Source: Terriglobus roseus
GTDB taxonomy: Bacteria; Acidobacteriota; Terriglobia; Terriglobales; Acidobacteriaceae
Assembly: GCF_900102185.1 (NCBI RefSeq)
Contig: NZ_LT629690.1
Coordinates: 1,798,001 to 1,862,000 of the forward strand
Length of the DNA stretch: 64,000 bases
Direction: 5' to 3'
How positions within the stretch are numbered: the first letter of the stretch is position 1; each line of letters begins with the position of its first letter. A model generated the notes under the pieces. It searched no databases. It was not told where the DNA came from and saw only the letters and a program-made list of their open reading frames with translations. The translations under genes and the position numbers were made by a program. Shown piece after piece: positions 9,086-17,357 of the stretch.

Positions 9086-9717
9086 AGCGATTGTTCCTTG
9101 CAACACTCTTGTTTGCCTTGCCGCTGCACGGACAGTCGACCTACAGCGTCACCATGACCTATGACCGTGACGGCCTGACCGTGCCGCATTGGAAGATCAT
9201 GATCCCCGAGCAGGGCGAAGCGCAGTACACCGGCAAGCCGATCAAAGGAGTAGACCCCGGACTCGTCAGTTTCCGTGTGTCAGCCTCAGGACGCGAAAAG
9301 CTCGGCTGGCTCCTTGGCCAGTCGAACAACATGCAACCCTGCGAAACCAAGAGCAAGGGAATTGCGAATATGGGCCAGAAAGACGTCACCTATTGGCCCA
9401 GCGGTGCCTCCGAAGTCCATTGCAGCTTCAATTTCACTGACAATAAGGCGCTCGGCCAGTCCACTGACTACATCATGGCCCTGGCCAACACGATCCAGAC
9501 CGGAGTCGAGCTAGATCGCCTGCATCGCTACGACCGCCTCGGCCTGGACGCAGTCATGCACCGCCTCGTAGCCGATGTAAAAGAGCATCGCGCAGTCGAA
9601 GTCATTGCGATCCAGCCAACGCTCCAACGACTGGTGGAAGATGACGCGCTAATGGATCGCGTACGCGCCAACGCACAGAGTCTTTTGACTCTGGCCACCC
9701 AGGAAGCTGCTAAGTAA
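9082..9717 (+). CDS. Exported protein of unknown function
   Basis: A 211-residue protein with a signal peptide (MKRLFLATLLFALPLHGQS). The mature part is mixed alpha/beta with no recognised catalytic motif; it contains a Cys pair (PCETKS and VHCSFNF) that could form a periplasmic disulfide. The C-terminal third looks helical, with a run about residues 135-210. I do not recognise the family. It overlaps ruvC by 4 bp and converges on rsmA, with the two stop codons one base apart, so it is most likely a real, co-transcribed gene rather than a chance ORF. Confidence 0.8.
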   Translation: MKRLFLATLLFALPLHGQSTYSVTMTYDRDGLTVPHWKIMIPEQGEAQYTGKPIKGVDPGLVSFRVSASGREKLGWLLGQSNNMQPCETKSKGIANMGQKDVTYWPSGASEVHCSFNFTDNKALGQSTDYIMALANTIQTGVELDRLHRYDRLGLDAVMHRLVADVKEHRAVEVIAIQPTLQRLVEDDALMDRVRANAQSLLTLATQEAAK

Positions 9718-9718
9718 G

Positions 9719-10507
9719 TCAGATGGCGCGATAAAGCGCGGCGAAGCGATCCAGCGGCAACGCCTCGGCCCTCGCAGAAGGCTCAATCTCCGCAGCACCA
9801 CATGCCTCTGCAATCTGCTCTGAGGTATATCCAGCGGCACGCAGATTGTTGTTCAGCGTCTTGCGCTTCTGCTGGAAGCAAAGCTTCAAAAAACGATCAA
9901 ACCCGGCGGCATCCGTAATGCCCAATTCCACAAAGCGCGGCGCAAAGCGCATCCGCAACACCGTGGAGTACACATCCGGCGGAGGATCAAACGCACCCGG
10001 CGGCAGCGTGAACACATTGGCCACCTCCGCATGCATCTGTACTGTGGCAGACAACAGCCCAAAGTCACGATTACCCGGCTCTGCGGCCACACGATCAGCC
10101 ACTTCGCGCTGCATCATCACCACGGCCAGTTCCATGGCAGCTTCATGCGCGCACAGATGCAGCAAAATGTCGCTGGTGATGTAGTACGGCAGATTGCCAA
10201 TGACCAACGCTTTTTCGCCTGCCGGAACCAGCGCGGTGATGTCCGTCTCCAGAATGTCCGCTTCAACAATCTCCACGTTCGGATGATTGCGAAACTTGAA
10301 GCGCAGTTCCGGGACCAGCGACCGATCCAGCTCAATGCAGGTCAGCTTTTTCGCTCGTTCAGCCAGAATCGTGGTGATGGCGCCGTGTCCTGGGCCAATC
10401 TCAATGACCGTGCGCGTGGACACATCACCCAGTGCATCCGCAATGCGATGCCGGGCGTTATCGTCCACCAGAAAGTTTTGTCCGAGCTTTGGTTTGCGTT
10501 GCTGCAT
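9719..10507 (-). CDS. rsmA: 16S rRNA dimethyladenosine transferase RsmA (KsgA)
   Basis: SAM-dependent enzyme that dimethylates two adjacent adenines near the 3' end of 16S rRNA during 30S assembly. From the chosen start (MQQRKPKLGQNFLVDD) it is 262 residues, the usual size. KLGQNFL is the classical N-terminal motif; EIGPGHGAIT is the SAM-binding motif I and NLPYYIT is the catalytic N-L-P-Y motif. A longer start at 10552 (MLHVTLTRG) is possible; longer extensions would overlap glgA, which begins on the other strand at 10569. No clear ribosome-binding site decides between the two. Confidence 0.93.
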   Translation of the reverse strand: MQQRKPKLGQNFLVDDNARHRIADALGDVSTRTVIEIGPGHGAITTILAERAKKLTCIELDRSLVPELRFKFRNHPNVEIVEADILETDITALVPAGEKALVIGNLPYYITSDILLHLCAHEAAMELAVVMMQREVADRVAAEPGNRDFGLLSATVQMHAEVANVFTLPPGAFDPPPDVYSTVLRMRFAPRFVELGITDAAGFDRFLKLCFQQKRKTLNNNLRAAGYTSEQIAEACGAAEIEPSARAEALPLDRFAALYRAI

Positions 10508-10568
10508 CTGATACGGTGTGCGTGCTCCTCTCGTTAGGGTAACGTGGAGCATGGAAGCAGGAGTGTAG

Positions 10569-12023
10569 ATGCACATCGTATTTGCAGCATCGGAGTGTGT
10601 ACCCTGGGCCAAGACCGGCGGCCTGGCGGACGTGGTGGGCGCATTGCCGCCCGTGCTGGTACGTATGGGACATCGTGTCACCACCTTCGTGCCGTATTAC
10701 CGGCAGGTGGCGAAAAAGCTGTCAGACCTGCCCGTAGTCATCCCCAGTCTCACCATGCCGTACACGTACTACCAGCGTTACGCGCGTGTACTGGATGGCG
10801 GTGTACATGAGGGCGTGCAGATTTATTTCATCGACTGCCCGGAGATGTTTGACCGCGAAAACTTTTACGCCACCCCCAGCGGCGACTATCCCGACAACTG
10901 GGAACGCTTCGGCCTCTTCAGCCGCGCCGTCATTGAAGCAAGCAAGATTCTCGGTGTGCCCGACGTCTTCCACGCACACGACTGGCAAGCCGCGCTCATC
11001 CCCATCTTCCTGCGGTCCATTTATTTCTTTGACCCCGTTCTGCGCCGCGTGCCATGCGTCTTCACCATTCACAACGCGGGATACCAGGGCTGGTTCCCAT
11101 CAAGCATCATGCCGCGCCTGTTGCTCCCATGGGACATGTTCACCATGGACAAGCTGGAAATGTACGACCAAGTAAACCTGCTCAAGGGCGGCTTGGTCTA
11201 TGCCGACGCACTCACAACCGTCAGCCGCCGCTACGCGGAAGAGATTCAGACCAGCGAATTTGGCAACGGGCTCGATGCGATCTTCCGCCGCCGCAGCGCA
11301 GATCTGTTCGGCATCCTGAATGGCGTGGATTACGAGGAGTGGGACCCCGCGCAGGACAAACACATTGCCGCACATTATTCGGCGGACAATCTCAAAGGCA
11401 AGAAAGAGTGCCGCCGCGACCTGCTTCATGCCTTTGGCATGGATGGAGTAGACGATAAGACCGCAGTGCTTGGCATCGTTTCTCGCTTCGCCACGCAGAA
11501 GGGCTTTGATCTTCTTGCAGCCATCATCCACGATCTGGTGCAGGACGACATTGTTCTTCTAGCACTCGGCACAGGCGAGGAGTACTACGAACGCCTGCTC
11601 GGCGAACTCGCACTCCGTTATCCAGACAAGGTGCGTGTGCAGGTCCGATATGACAACACCATGGCGCACAAGGTGGAGGCAGGCAGCGACATCTTCCTCA
11701 TGCCGTCACGCTATGAACCCAGCGGCCTGAATCAGATGTATTCCTTGCGCTACGGCACTGTCCCAGTTGTTCGCTCCACCGGCGGCCTGGAAGACACCGT
11801 CTATGAAGAGCACGACGGCGAAGGCAACGGGTTCAAGTTCCACGGTTACAACCCGCTGGACTTCCTGGATGCTATCCGTCGCGCACTAGCCACCTTCCAG
11901 AACAAGGAACAGTGGGAAGAGATCATGAAACGCGGCATGGAAGAAGACTTCTCCTGGGACAAGCCAGCCGAGGAATACGCCAAGATCTACGAGCGCGTCG
12001 TGGCAAACCGTACCTGGAGTTAA
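10569..12023 (+). CDS. glgA: Glycogen synthase (ADP-glucose)
   Basis: A 484-residue GT5 glycosyltransferase that extends alpha-1,4-glucan from ADP-glucose. The N-terminal ADP-glucose-binding loop KTGGLADV is at residues 15-22 after the usual MHIVFAASECVPWA opening. The GT-B C-terminal half has GIVSRFATQKGFDLL and the family-defining EPSGLNQMYSLRYGTVPVVRSTGGLEDTV, which includes the catalytic glutamate. glgB, glgC and glgP are not neighbours. It stands alone, divergent from rsmA, and ends at a strong terminator. Confidence 0.95.
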   Translation: MHIVFAASECVPWAKTGGLADVVGALPPVLVRMGHRVTTFVPYYRQVAKKLSDLPVVIPSLTMPYTYYQRYARVLDGGVHEGVQIYFIDCPEMFDRENFYATPSGDYPDNWERFGLFSRAVIEASKILGVPDVFHAHDWQAALIPIFLRSIYFFDPVLRRVPCVFTIHNAGYQGWFPSSIMPRLLLPWDMFTMDKLEMYDQVNLLKGGLVYADALTTVSRRYAEEIQTSEFGNGLDAIFRRRSADLFGILNGVDYEEWDPAQDKHIAAHYSADNLKGKKECRRDLLHAFGMDGVDDKTAVLGIVSRFATQKGFDLLAAIIHDLVQDDIVLLALGTGEEYYERLLGELALRYPDKVRVQVRYDNTMAHKVEAGSDIFLMPSRYEPSGLNQMYSLRYGTVPVVRSTGGLEDTVYEEHDGEGNGFKFHGYNPLDFLDAIRRALATFQNKEQWEEIMKRGMEEDFSWDKPAEEYAKIYERVVANRTWS

Positions 12024-12040
12024 CCCACATCACTTCATCA

Positions 12041-12073
12041 AGCCCACGTCTTGTTTTAGGACGTGGGCTTTTC
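12041..12073 (+). terminator. Terminator of glgA
   Basis: A 10-bp perfect stem (AGCCCACGTC / GACGTGGGCT), 9-base loop and TTTT tail, starting 18 bp after the glgA stop. It overlaps the end of the convergent DUF3037 gene, whose last codons and stop fall inside the hairpin. Confidence 0.85.
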
Positions 12074-12517
12074 TGTTGATGAGCGAAATATTGAGCGCTG
12101 CGAGGAAATGCCTCGAACCAATACGGTCGATGCGATCTCGAACAGACGTTGATCCAGCGCGTCGTGTGACATACCCTCACGCGAACAAATACCGGTACGA
12201 ATACTTGACGTCTGCAGCATGGTGCTTCGAGGTGCAGTTAACCAATGAAAGCGTTCGCGCTGCGAAAGCTTCGCCATCGGTCCGCCTTCCGGAGCACCCA
12301 AACATACCTGCACGACTGCGTTCAGGTGTTGCTTAATCGCTTCTGTATCCACGTCAGGGGCCAGGGCACGCAGACGCTCGAAATCCAGCCCGATGCAGCA
12401 TGCAAGATATCGCAACTCCTGGCTGTACAGGATCACGCCCGCATTCACAAACTCTTCGCGCTCCACGCGTGGCACCACGCGCAGCACGGCGTAATCAAAG
12501 CTGACGTTCACGTGCAC
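12056..12517 (-). CDS. DUF3037-type protein
   Basis: A 153-residue protein whose N-terminal section (VNVSFDYAVLRVVPRVEREEFVNAGVILY) matches my recollection of the DUF3037 family. The start is a GTG at 12517, chosen because GGAGG stands 6 bases upstream and the sequence before it belongs to the reading frame of the preceding gene. It overlaps the HipA-like kinase by 23 bp, and DUF3037 genes are often found directly after HipA-like kinases, so the two probably work together; what they do is not known to me. The last ~15 residues (ISSQRSIFRSSTEKPTS) are encoded across the glgA terminator, so the C-terminus is likely non-conserved. Confidence 0.8.
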   Translation of the reverse strand: MHVNVSFDYAVLRVVPRVEREEFVNAGVILYSQELRYLACCIGLDFERLRALAPDVDTEAIKQHLNAVVQVCLGAPEGGPMAKLSQRERFHWLTAPRSTMLQTSSIRTGICSREGMSHDALDQRLFEIASTVLVRGISSQRSIFRSSTEKPTS

Positions 12518-13259
12518 GGATGGCCTCCTGTTCAAAGATGTCTGCGTGTTCCAGTCGCTCCACGAAGAAGCGAAGATACGCTTCGCGAATACCCTCGGCA
12601 TCGCTACCCAGGAAATCATCCGGTACCAGCGCGAGAATATCGCGCAGTACGGATTCATTTAGCCGTTCACGAGCCACCACACCAGCCTCGACAATCTCAC
12701 TGGCAAACGGCAGCAGCACATGCTGATCAATCTGCGGAAACGGCGACCGCGCTTTGCCCGGCATCGTCTCCCAATGATGATGGAAATACATCGCCGCACC
12801 ATGGTCGATCAGGTACAACTCGCGATGCCACATCAACAGATTCGGATTGCGCGGAGTGCGATCGACATTCTGAACAAAGCTGTCGAACCACACGGCAAGG
12901 GAAGCGGTCTGGGCAGAAACCTTGTCGCCAGCGGCTGCAACAAAATCAGTAGATCCCGGCAGATAATCCAAACCCACATTCGTTCCTACGCTTGCCTTCA
13001 GCAGGTGACGAATCTCAGCATCCGGATCGCTGCGACCCAGCACAGGATCAACTTCCACCAGCACAATCTCCGGCACCTTTAAGCCAAGTGCGCGGCCAAT
13101 CTCTCCGGCGATAATCTCAGCGGTCAAGGCGAACAATCCCTGGCCCGCACCGCGAAACTTGGTGACGTACATGCCAAGATCGTCAGCCTCCACAATCGCA
13201 GGCAGTGAACCGCCTTCACGCAATGGAAGAACATACCGTGTTGCCAGAACAGACCGCAT
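12495..13259 (-). CDS. HipA-like family kinase
   Basis: A 254-residue protein related to the kinase half of HipA. It has a possible nucleotide-site lysine in YVTKFRGAG near residue 34, an SLAVWFDSFVQNVDRTPRNPNLLM segment corresponding to the HipA catalytic loop (D-x2-N-R-T-x2-N-P-N) and LYLIDHGAAMYF as the metal-binding D. It is much shorter than HipA (about 440) and lacks the N-terminal HipB-contacting domain; no HipB-like antitoxin is adjacent. It is followed by a DUF3037 protein with overlapping frames. Calling it a toxin would be unsupported; an HipA-fold kinase of unknown substrate is what the sequence shows. Confidence 0.85.
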   Translation of the reverse strand: MRSVLATRYVLPLREGGSLPAIVEADDLGMYVTKFRGAGQGLFALTAEIIAGEIGRALGLKVPEIVLVEVDPVLGRSDPDAEIRHLLKASVGTNVGLDYLPGSTDFVAAAGDKVSAQTASLAVWFDSFVQNVDRTPRNPNLLMWHRELYLIDHGAAMYFHHHWETMPGKARSPFPQIDQHVLLPFASEIVEAGVVARERLNESVLRDILALVPDDFLGSDAEGIREAYLRFFVERLEHADIFEQEAIRARERQL

Positions 13260-13264
13260 GTTTC

Positions 13265-14662
13265 TTAGTGTATCGAGAGCGCCGCTGCATTCTTCTTCCG
13301 CTCAAAGTAACGGAATAGGGGAATGCCAAGCAGAATGACGATGCAGCCAAGCAGAGTGTTCTTCGGATCGTCCACAAGTTGAAAGACGGTCAATGCAATC
13401 GCCGCAAGGATAAAGAGAATCGGCACCACCGGATATCCCGGCGTCGAGAACAAACGAGCGCGGCCTGAAATCGCATCACGTTTACGGAAGACAAACACCG
13501 TACTCACCGCAAGCCCATATGTAATCCACTCCGCAAAGATCGCCAGCGAAAACAGCGCCTGAAACTTGCCAATGGCAAAGATCAGCAACGAGCCAATGGC
13601 AGACTGCACCACCAGCGCAAACGCCGGTGTTTGATAGCGCGGATGCACATTCGCAATACGCGCAAAGAACAATCCATCACGCGATGCAGCAAACCCAATG
13701 CGCGCACCGGAAAGCGTTGTTCCAACAAGCGTCGCCGTGATGCTGATGGCCATACCAATGCTGACCAGCGCCGCGCCCCACGCAATGCCGTGCTGACCCA
13801 GCACCGTCCTGATCGCGTCCACTGCAGGCCTATCCGCAGCAGCCAGCGCAGATGCCGGCAACACATACTGAATTGCCGCATTGGTCAGCATGTACAGCGC
13901 ACCCACGATAAGGATGCCGCCGATGTAAGCCACCGGCAGATCGCGCTGCGGCTTCTTCACCTCGCCAGCCAGCGTCGCCACATCGCTCCATCCGTCGTAT
14001 GCCCACAGCGCCGCAATCAACGCCACCATAAAGCCAGCGAATCCGCCGCGCGCCCCGCCAAACACGGTTGCAAAGTTATGCAGCGTCCCCACAGGCCCGG
14101 AGAAGACAAAGCAACTCACTCCAATCACCAGAATGATCGCGACCTTCAACAGCGTAAGCGCCGCCTGCACATCCGCAGCCTTCCGAGTGCCAACAATATC
14201 CAGTCCGGTCACAAGCCAAAGAGCTACCAGCGCTGCAACCTGTCCCCAGTTCATGCCAAGGAAAGCTGGATTCGCAAAGAAAGAAAACATCGCAAACGTA
14301 GCCAGTGTTCGCGTAAGTCCACTCACGACTGTGGCAATCGAAGCAGGCTTCGCAATCGTCCACCAAGTCCACATGTGCAGGAAGCCAACCAGATCGCCAT
14401 AGGCTTCGCGCAGGAAGGCATACTCACCGCCATAAGCAGGACGCCCTGCGGAGATCTCCGCATAGGTCAGCGCACCAAATAAACTCAGAAGACCGCCCAC
14501 GATCCATACCGCATACAGCGTGCTGCTCTTGCCGACAGCAGCCACCATTTCGCGCGGCACCAGGAAGATGCCGCTGCCAATAATGATGCCCACCACCAGG
14601 GCCATTGCGTGGCGTGCGCCAAGTACGCGAGGAAGTTCGTGATCAGAGTTCATGCGGTGCAA
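13265..14662 (-). CDS. APC-family amino acid permease
   Basis: A 465-residue transporter of the amino acid-polyamine-organocation superfamily, closest in pattern to the LAT/serine-threonine exchanger type. The first helix has GIIIGSGIFLVP, the unwound substrate-binding segment of the family, followed by about eleven further hydrophobic segments; the FMVALIAALWAYDGWSDVATLAGEVKKPQRDLP stretch is the conserved helix 6-7 loop. It lies 5 bp upstream of the HipA-like gene on the same strand, but no functional tie is obvious. Substrate cannot be assigned. Confidence 0.9.
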   Translation of the reverse strand: MHRMNSDHELPRVLGARHAMALVVGIIIGSGIFLVPREMVAAVGKSSTLYAVWIVGGLLSLFGALTYAEISAGRPAYGGEYAFLREAYGDLVGFLHMWTWWTIAKPASIATVVSGLTRTLATFAMFSFFANPAFLGMNWGQVAALVALWLVTGLDIVGTRKAADVQAALTLLKVAIILVIGVSCFVFSGPVGTLHNFATVFGGARGGFAGFMVALIAALWAYDGWSDVATLAGEVKKPQRDLPVAYIGGILIVGALYMLTNAAIQYVLPASALAAADRPAVDAIRTVLGQHGIAWGAALVSIGMAISITATLVGTTLSGARIGFAASRDGLFFARIANVHPRYQTPAFALVVQSAIGSLLIFAIGKFQALFSLAIFAEWITYGLAVSTVFVFRKRDAISGRARLFSTPGYPVVPILFILAAIALTVFQLVDDPKNTLLGCIVILLGIPLFRYFERKKNAAALSIH

Positions 14663-14699
14663 TCGAGCCTAGCATCCACCGCGCTCCACACCAAATTCT

Positions 14700-16304
14700 T
14701 TAGTAGTAGAAGCGGCTCGCAGCCCAGTCCGGCGCCAGAGGCACCTTCCGGTGACGCACCAGGTAGATGTCATGTTGCTCGTACCACATAGACAACGGGT
14801 TATCGACATGCCCCACCACCTGCACGTCCTGGTAGTACTCCTGCAGCTTCGCCACGCTGGTCTTGCGATCAATGATCATCACTTCCGCGTCGAGTCCACG
14901 TGTACCCCACAGCCAGTAGTTGTTGTGTTCTGAAATCACAGTCGGCAACGCAATACCTTGCACGCTGCTTAACCATTCCAACGACGCTGCTTCGCCATAA
15001 TTACCACCGAAGATACCCACCTTCGCGCGATCCTCCGGCGAGAGGCTATTCACAATGCGCGTAACCTCCGCCAGATTCTCCTGCCACCCATAGCGATCCG
15101 CATAGAACTGCGGCAGAATCTGATGACCACCGGTGTTTTCAGACTCCGTACTGGGCAGATGCAAGGCACGCTGATACGCAACAAACGTATCCGGCGGCAA
15201 CACAAAGATCGCAGTCGGCAGCACCAGCGCCGTTAAAACAATCATCGTCACGAAAGCAACCGGAAACGCAACCACACGATCCTGCTGCACCGCCACACGC
15301 GAAGCAAAACGATTCGTCCAGGCAATCCCACCAGCAGCAAACAAAATGGGATAGATCGGCGCAAAGTAATAATCCTTCGCTCCCAGTGCAATCATCAGCA
15401 CCAGAAGGATCAGCCACGTAAGACCCAGCCAGCGGCGATCCGCACGTTTCAACAGATGCGCCAACCCAGGAATCCAAACGAAAGCCGTCCAGGGCCCAAG
15501 AACCATCAACTGGTTCAGCACCCAAGCCGCAGGATTCAAATGAACATTCTTGCCCTTCACACGCCCGTTATGTAGAAACTCCAGCGTGGGCCAATGATTG
15601 TGCATTTGCCACAAAAGGTTCGGCATAGCAATCACAGCCAACAGCACAATGCCAAACACAGCCTGACGCGTAAACAGCACGCGACGCTGCGGCGTAACAA
15701 GCAGCGCAATTCCAAGGCAGAAAAGAAAGAATGCCATGGACGGCTTATTCAACAAACCAATTCCGGCGGACACGCCAAAGACGCTCCACCACATCCAGCG
15801 CCGATCCACGCCCTCGCTTTCGTCGCGCAACAGAAGAATGACAGCCAGCAGGCAAGTCATCCAGAACAGGCTCTCAAACGAATTCATGCTCAGATAGCTG
15901 TCAATGCCGAGATAGATCGGTATGCAAATGCAACCAAGCATCGCCAACGCCTGCGCGCTCCGTTTGCCACCCAGCGACCAGCAAAGCAATCCCGTAAGAA
16001 AAATACGTCCCGCACCCGCCATCGCCGACAACATCCGGATGCCCACCATCGAGTGCCCAAAGAGCGTCTCGGCAATGCGCGCCTGCACGGCAACAATTGG
16101 CCCATGATCCACATAGCCCCACGCCAGGTGCCGTCCGCACATCAGGTAATAAAACTCGTCGCGGAAATAACCCACGCCAATGTGCCGTTGCCAAAGCGTG
16201 CCTGCAATGTGCAGTAACAGCTTGGCCAGCGCAAACCACAATGAGAGACGAATCGCCGAACGCAACGATGCGTCCACAGGACGGACAACCGTCGAGCTTG
16301 TCAT
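14700..16304 (-). CDS. GT39/ArnT-like membrane glycosyltransferase
   Basis: A polytopic protein of about 534 residues with ~11-12 hydrophobic segments and a soluble C-terminal domain. The first periplasmic loop carries YFRDEFYYLMCGRHLAWGYVDHGP, with the acidic D-E pair typical of GT-C enzymes of the PMT/ArnT class that transfer sugars from polyprenyl-phosphate donors to protein or lipid. The acceptor is unknown. The start MTSSTVVRPV at 16304 is chosen; an ATG eight codons upstream (16328) is possible. It is divergent from the YpfJ-type metallopeptidase gene. Confidence 0.87.
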   Translation of the reverse strand: MTSSTVVRPVDASLRSAIRLSLWFALAKLLLHIAGTLWQRHIGVGYFRDEFYYLMCGRHLAWGYVDHGPIVAVQARIAETLFGHSMVGIRMLSAMAGAGRIFLTGLLCWSLGGKRSAQALAMLGCICIPIYLGIDSYLSMNSFESLFWMTCLLAVILLLRDESEGVDRRWMWWSVFGVSAGIGLLNKPSMAFFLFCLGIALLVTPQRRVLFTRQAVFGIVLLAVIAMPNLLWQMHNHWPTLEFLHNGRVKGKNVHLNPAAWVLNQLMVLGPWTAFVWIPGLAHLLKRADRRWLGLTWLILLVLMIALGAKDYYFAPIYPILFAAGGIAWTNRFASRVAVQQDRVVAFPVAFVTMIVLTALVLPTAIFVLPPDTFVAYQRALHLPSTESENTGGHQILPQFYADRYGWQENLAEVTRIVNSLSPEDRAKVGIFGGNYGEAASLEWLSSVQGIALPTVISEHNNYWLWGTRGLDAEVMIIDRKTSVAKLQEYYQDVQVVGHVDNPLSMWYEQHDIYLVRHRKVPLAPDWAASRFYY

Positions 16305-16424
16305 GCAGGAAGCATACGTGCAACGCAAGCGATTGGTTCCGCGTTATGCTTCCCGTGAGGCATTCGGAAAAGCGCATCGCGCATCCAACCCGATGACTCC
16401 AACGAATCACAAGAGGGAACTGCA

Positions 16425-17357
16425 ATGGAATGGACGCCCGGAGGCACCAGCAGCGATATTGAAGACCGTCGTGGAGATTCAGGTGGCGGAGGCGGATTCA
16501 ATCTCGGTGGAGGCGGACTCGGCCTCGGCGGATTCATCCTCGTCGTCATCATCGGACTAATCTCTGGTCGAGGCTTCATCGGCAGCCTGCTCGGCGGCCT
16601 TGGCGCAGCGGCAGGCGGCGGAGGCGGACAACAGGTCCGTCACAGCGAACCCGGCCAACCTGTACAAGAAAGCGCCGCCGAACATCACGACGTACAGCTC
16701 GTCTCCTTCGTACTGGACGACGCGCAGAAAACCTGGACCGCGATTCTGCCAGAACAAACCGGTCGCAACTATCGCCACGCAAAGTTAGTGCTCTTCCGCA
16801 ACCGCACACAATCCGGCTGCGGCAACGCGCAGTCAGCCACCGGTCCGTTCTACTGCCCTGAAGATGAGCGCGTTTACATCGACCTCGGCTTCTGGGACGA
16901 ATTGAAACAACTAGGCGGCAACACCGGCGAGTTCGCACAGGCCTACGTCATCACGCACGAGATCGGCCACCACGTGCAGAACATCCTCGGCACGGAGCAG
17001 AAAGCTCAGCAAGCCATGCGCAATCCCGCCACACGCTCAAAGACCTCGGTCGAACTCGAACTCCAGGCCGATTGTTACGCCGGCATCTGGGCACATACAA
17101 CGCAGCAGCGCATGGTAAACGGCAAGCCAATCCTGGAGCCAGGCGACATCGATCAAGCCATGCAAAACGCCGCAGCCGTTGGCGACGACCACATCCAGAA
17201 AATGCAGCGCGGCACAGTAAGCCCGGAAAGCTTCACGCACGGCACCAGCGCAGAACGCCAGGGATGGTTCAAGCGCGGCTTTGAAACCGGTCAGGTAAAA
17301 GCCTGCAATACCTTCGATGTCGGCGCGGACGGCTATCAGTCGTCCACCGCAAACTAA
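16425..17357 (+). CDS. Neutral zinc metallopeptidase (YpfJ family)
   Basis: A 310-residue membrane-anchored predicted protease. The N-terminus is Gly-rich (residues 19-36), followed by one hydrophobic segment (36-48) and a second Gly-rich stretch. The soluble domain contains HEIGHH (178-183), the zinc-binding and catalytic motif, then ELEADCYAG-like (ELQADCYAGIW), whose glutamate and aspartate complete the site. SGCGNAQSATGPFYCPEDERVYIDLGF is the signature stretch of the YpfJ/KPN_02809 family. GAGGGA precedes the ATG. Its stop codon abuts the uvrC stop with no base between, so the genes converge without a spacer. Confidence 0.93.
   Translation: MEWTPGGTSSDIEDRRGDSGGGGGFNLGGGGLGLGGFILVVIIGLISGRGFIGSLLGGLGAAAGGGGGQQVRHSEPGQPVQESAAEHHDVQLVSFVLDDAQKTWTAILPEQTGRNYRHAKLVLFRNRTQSGCGNAQSATGPFYCPEDERVYIDLGFWDELKQLGGNTGEFAQAYVITHEIGHHVQNILGTEQKAQQAMRNPATRSKTSVELELQADCYAGIWAHTTQQRMVNGKPILEPGDIDQAMQNAAAVGDDHIQKMQRGTVSPESFTHGTSAERQGWFKRGFETGQVKACNTFDVGADGYQSSTAN

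Noticed and set aside
12495-13259. HipA-type toxin-antitoxin operon
   Set aside because: No HipB-like DNA-binding antitoxin precedes it, and the protein lacks the HipA N-terminal domain; kept as a HipA-like kinase only.
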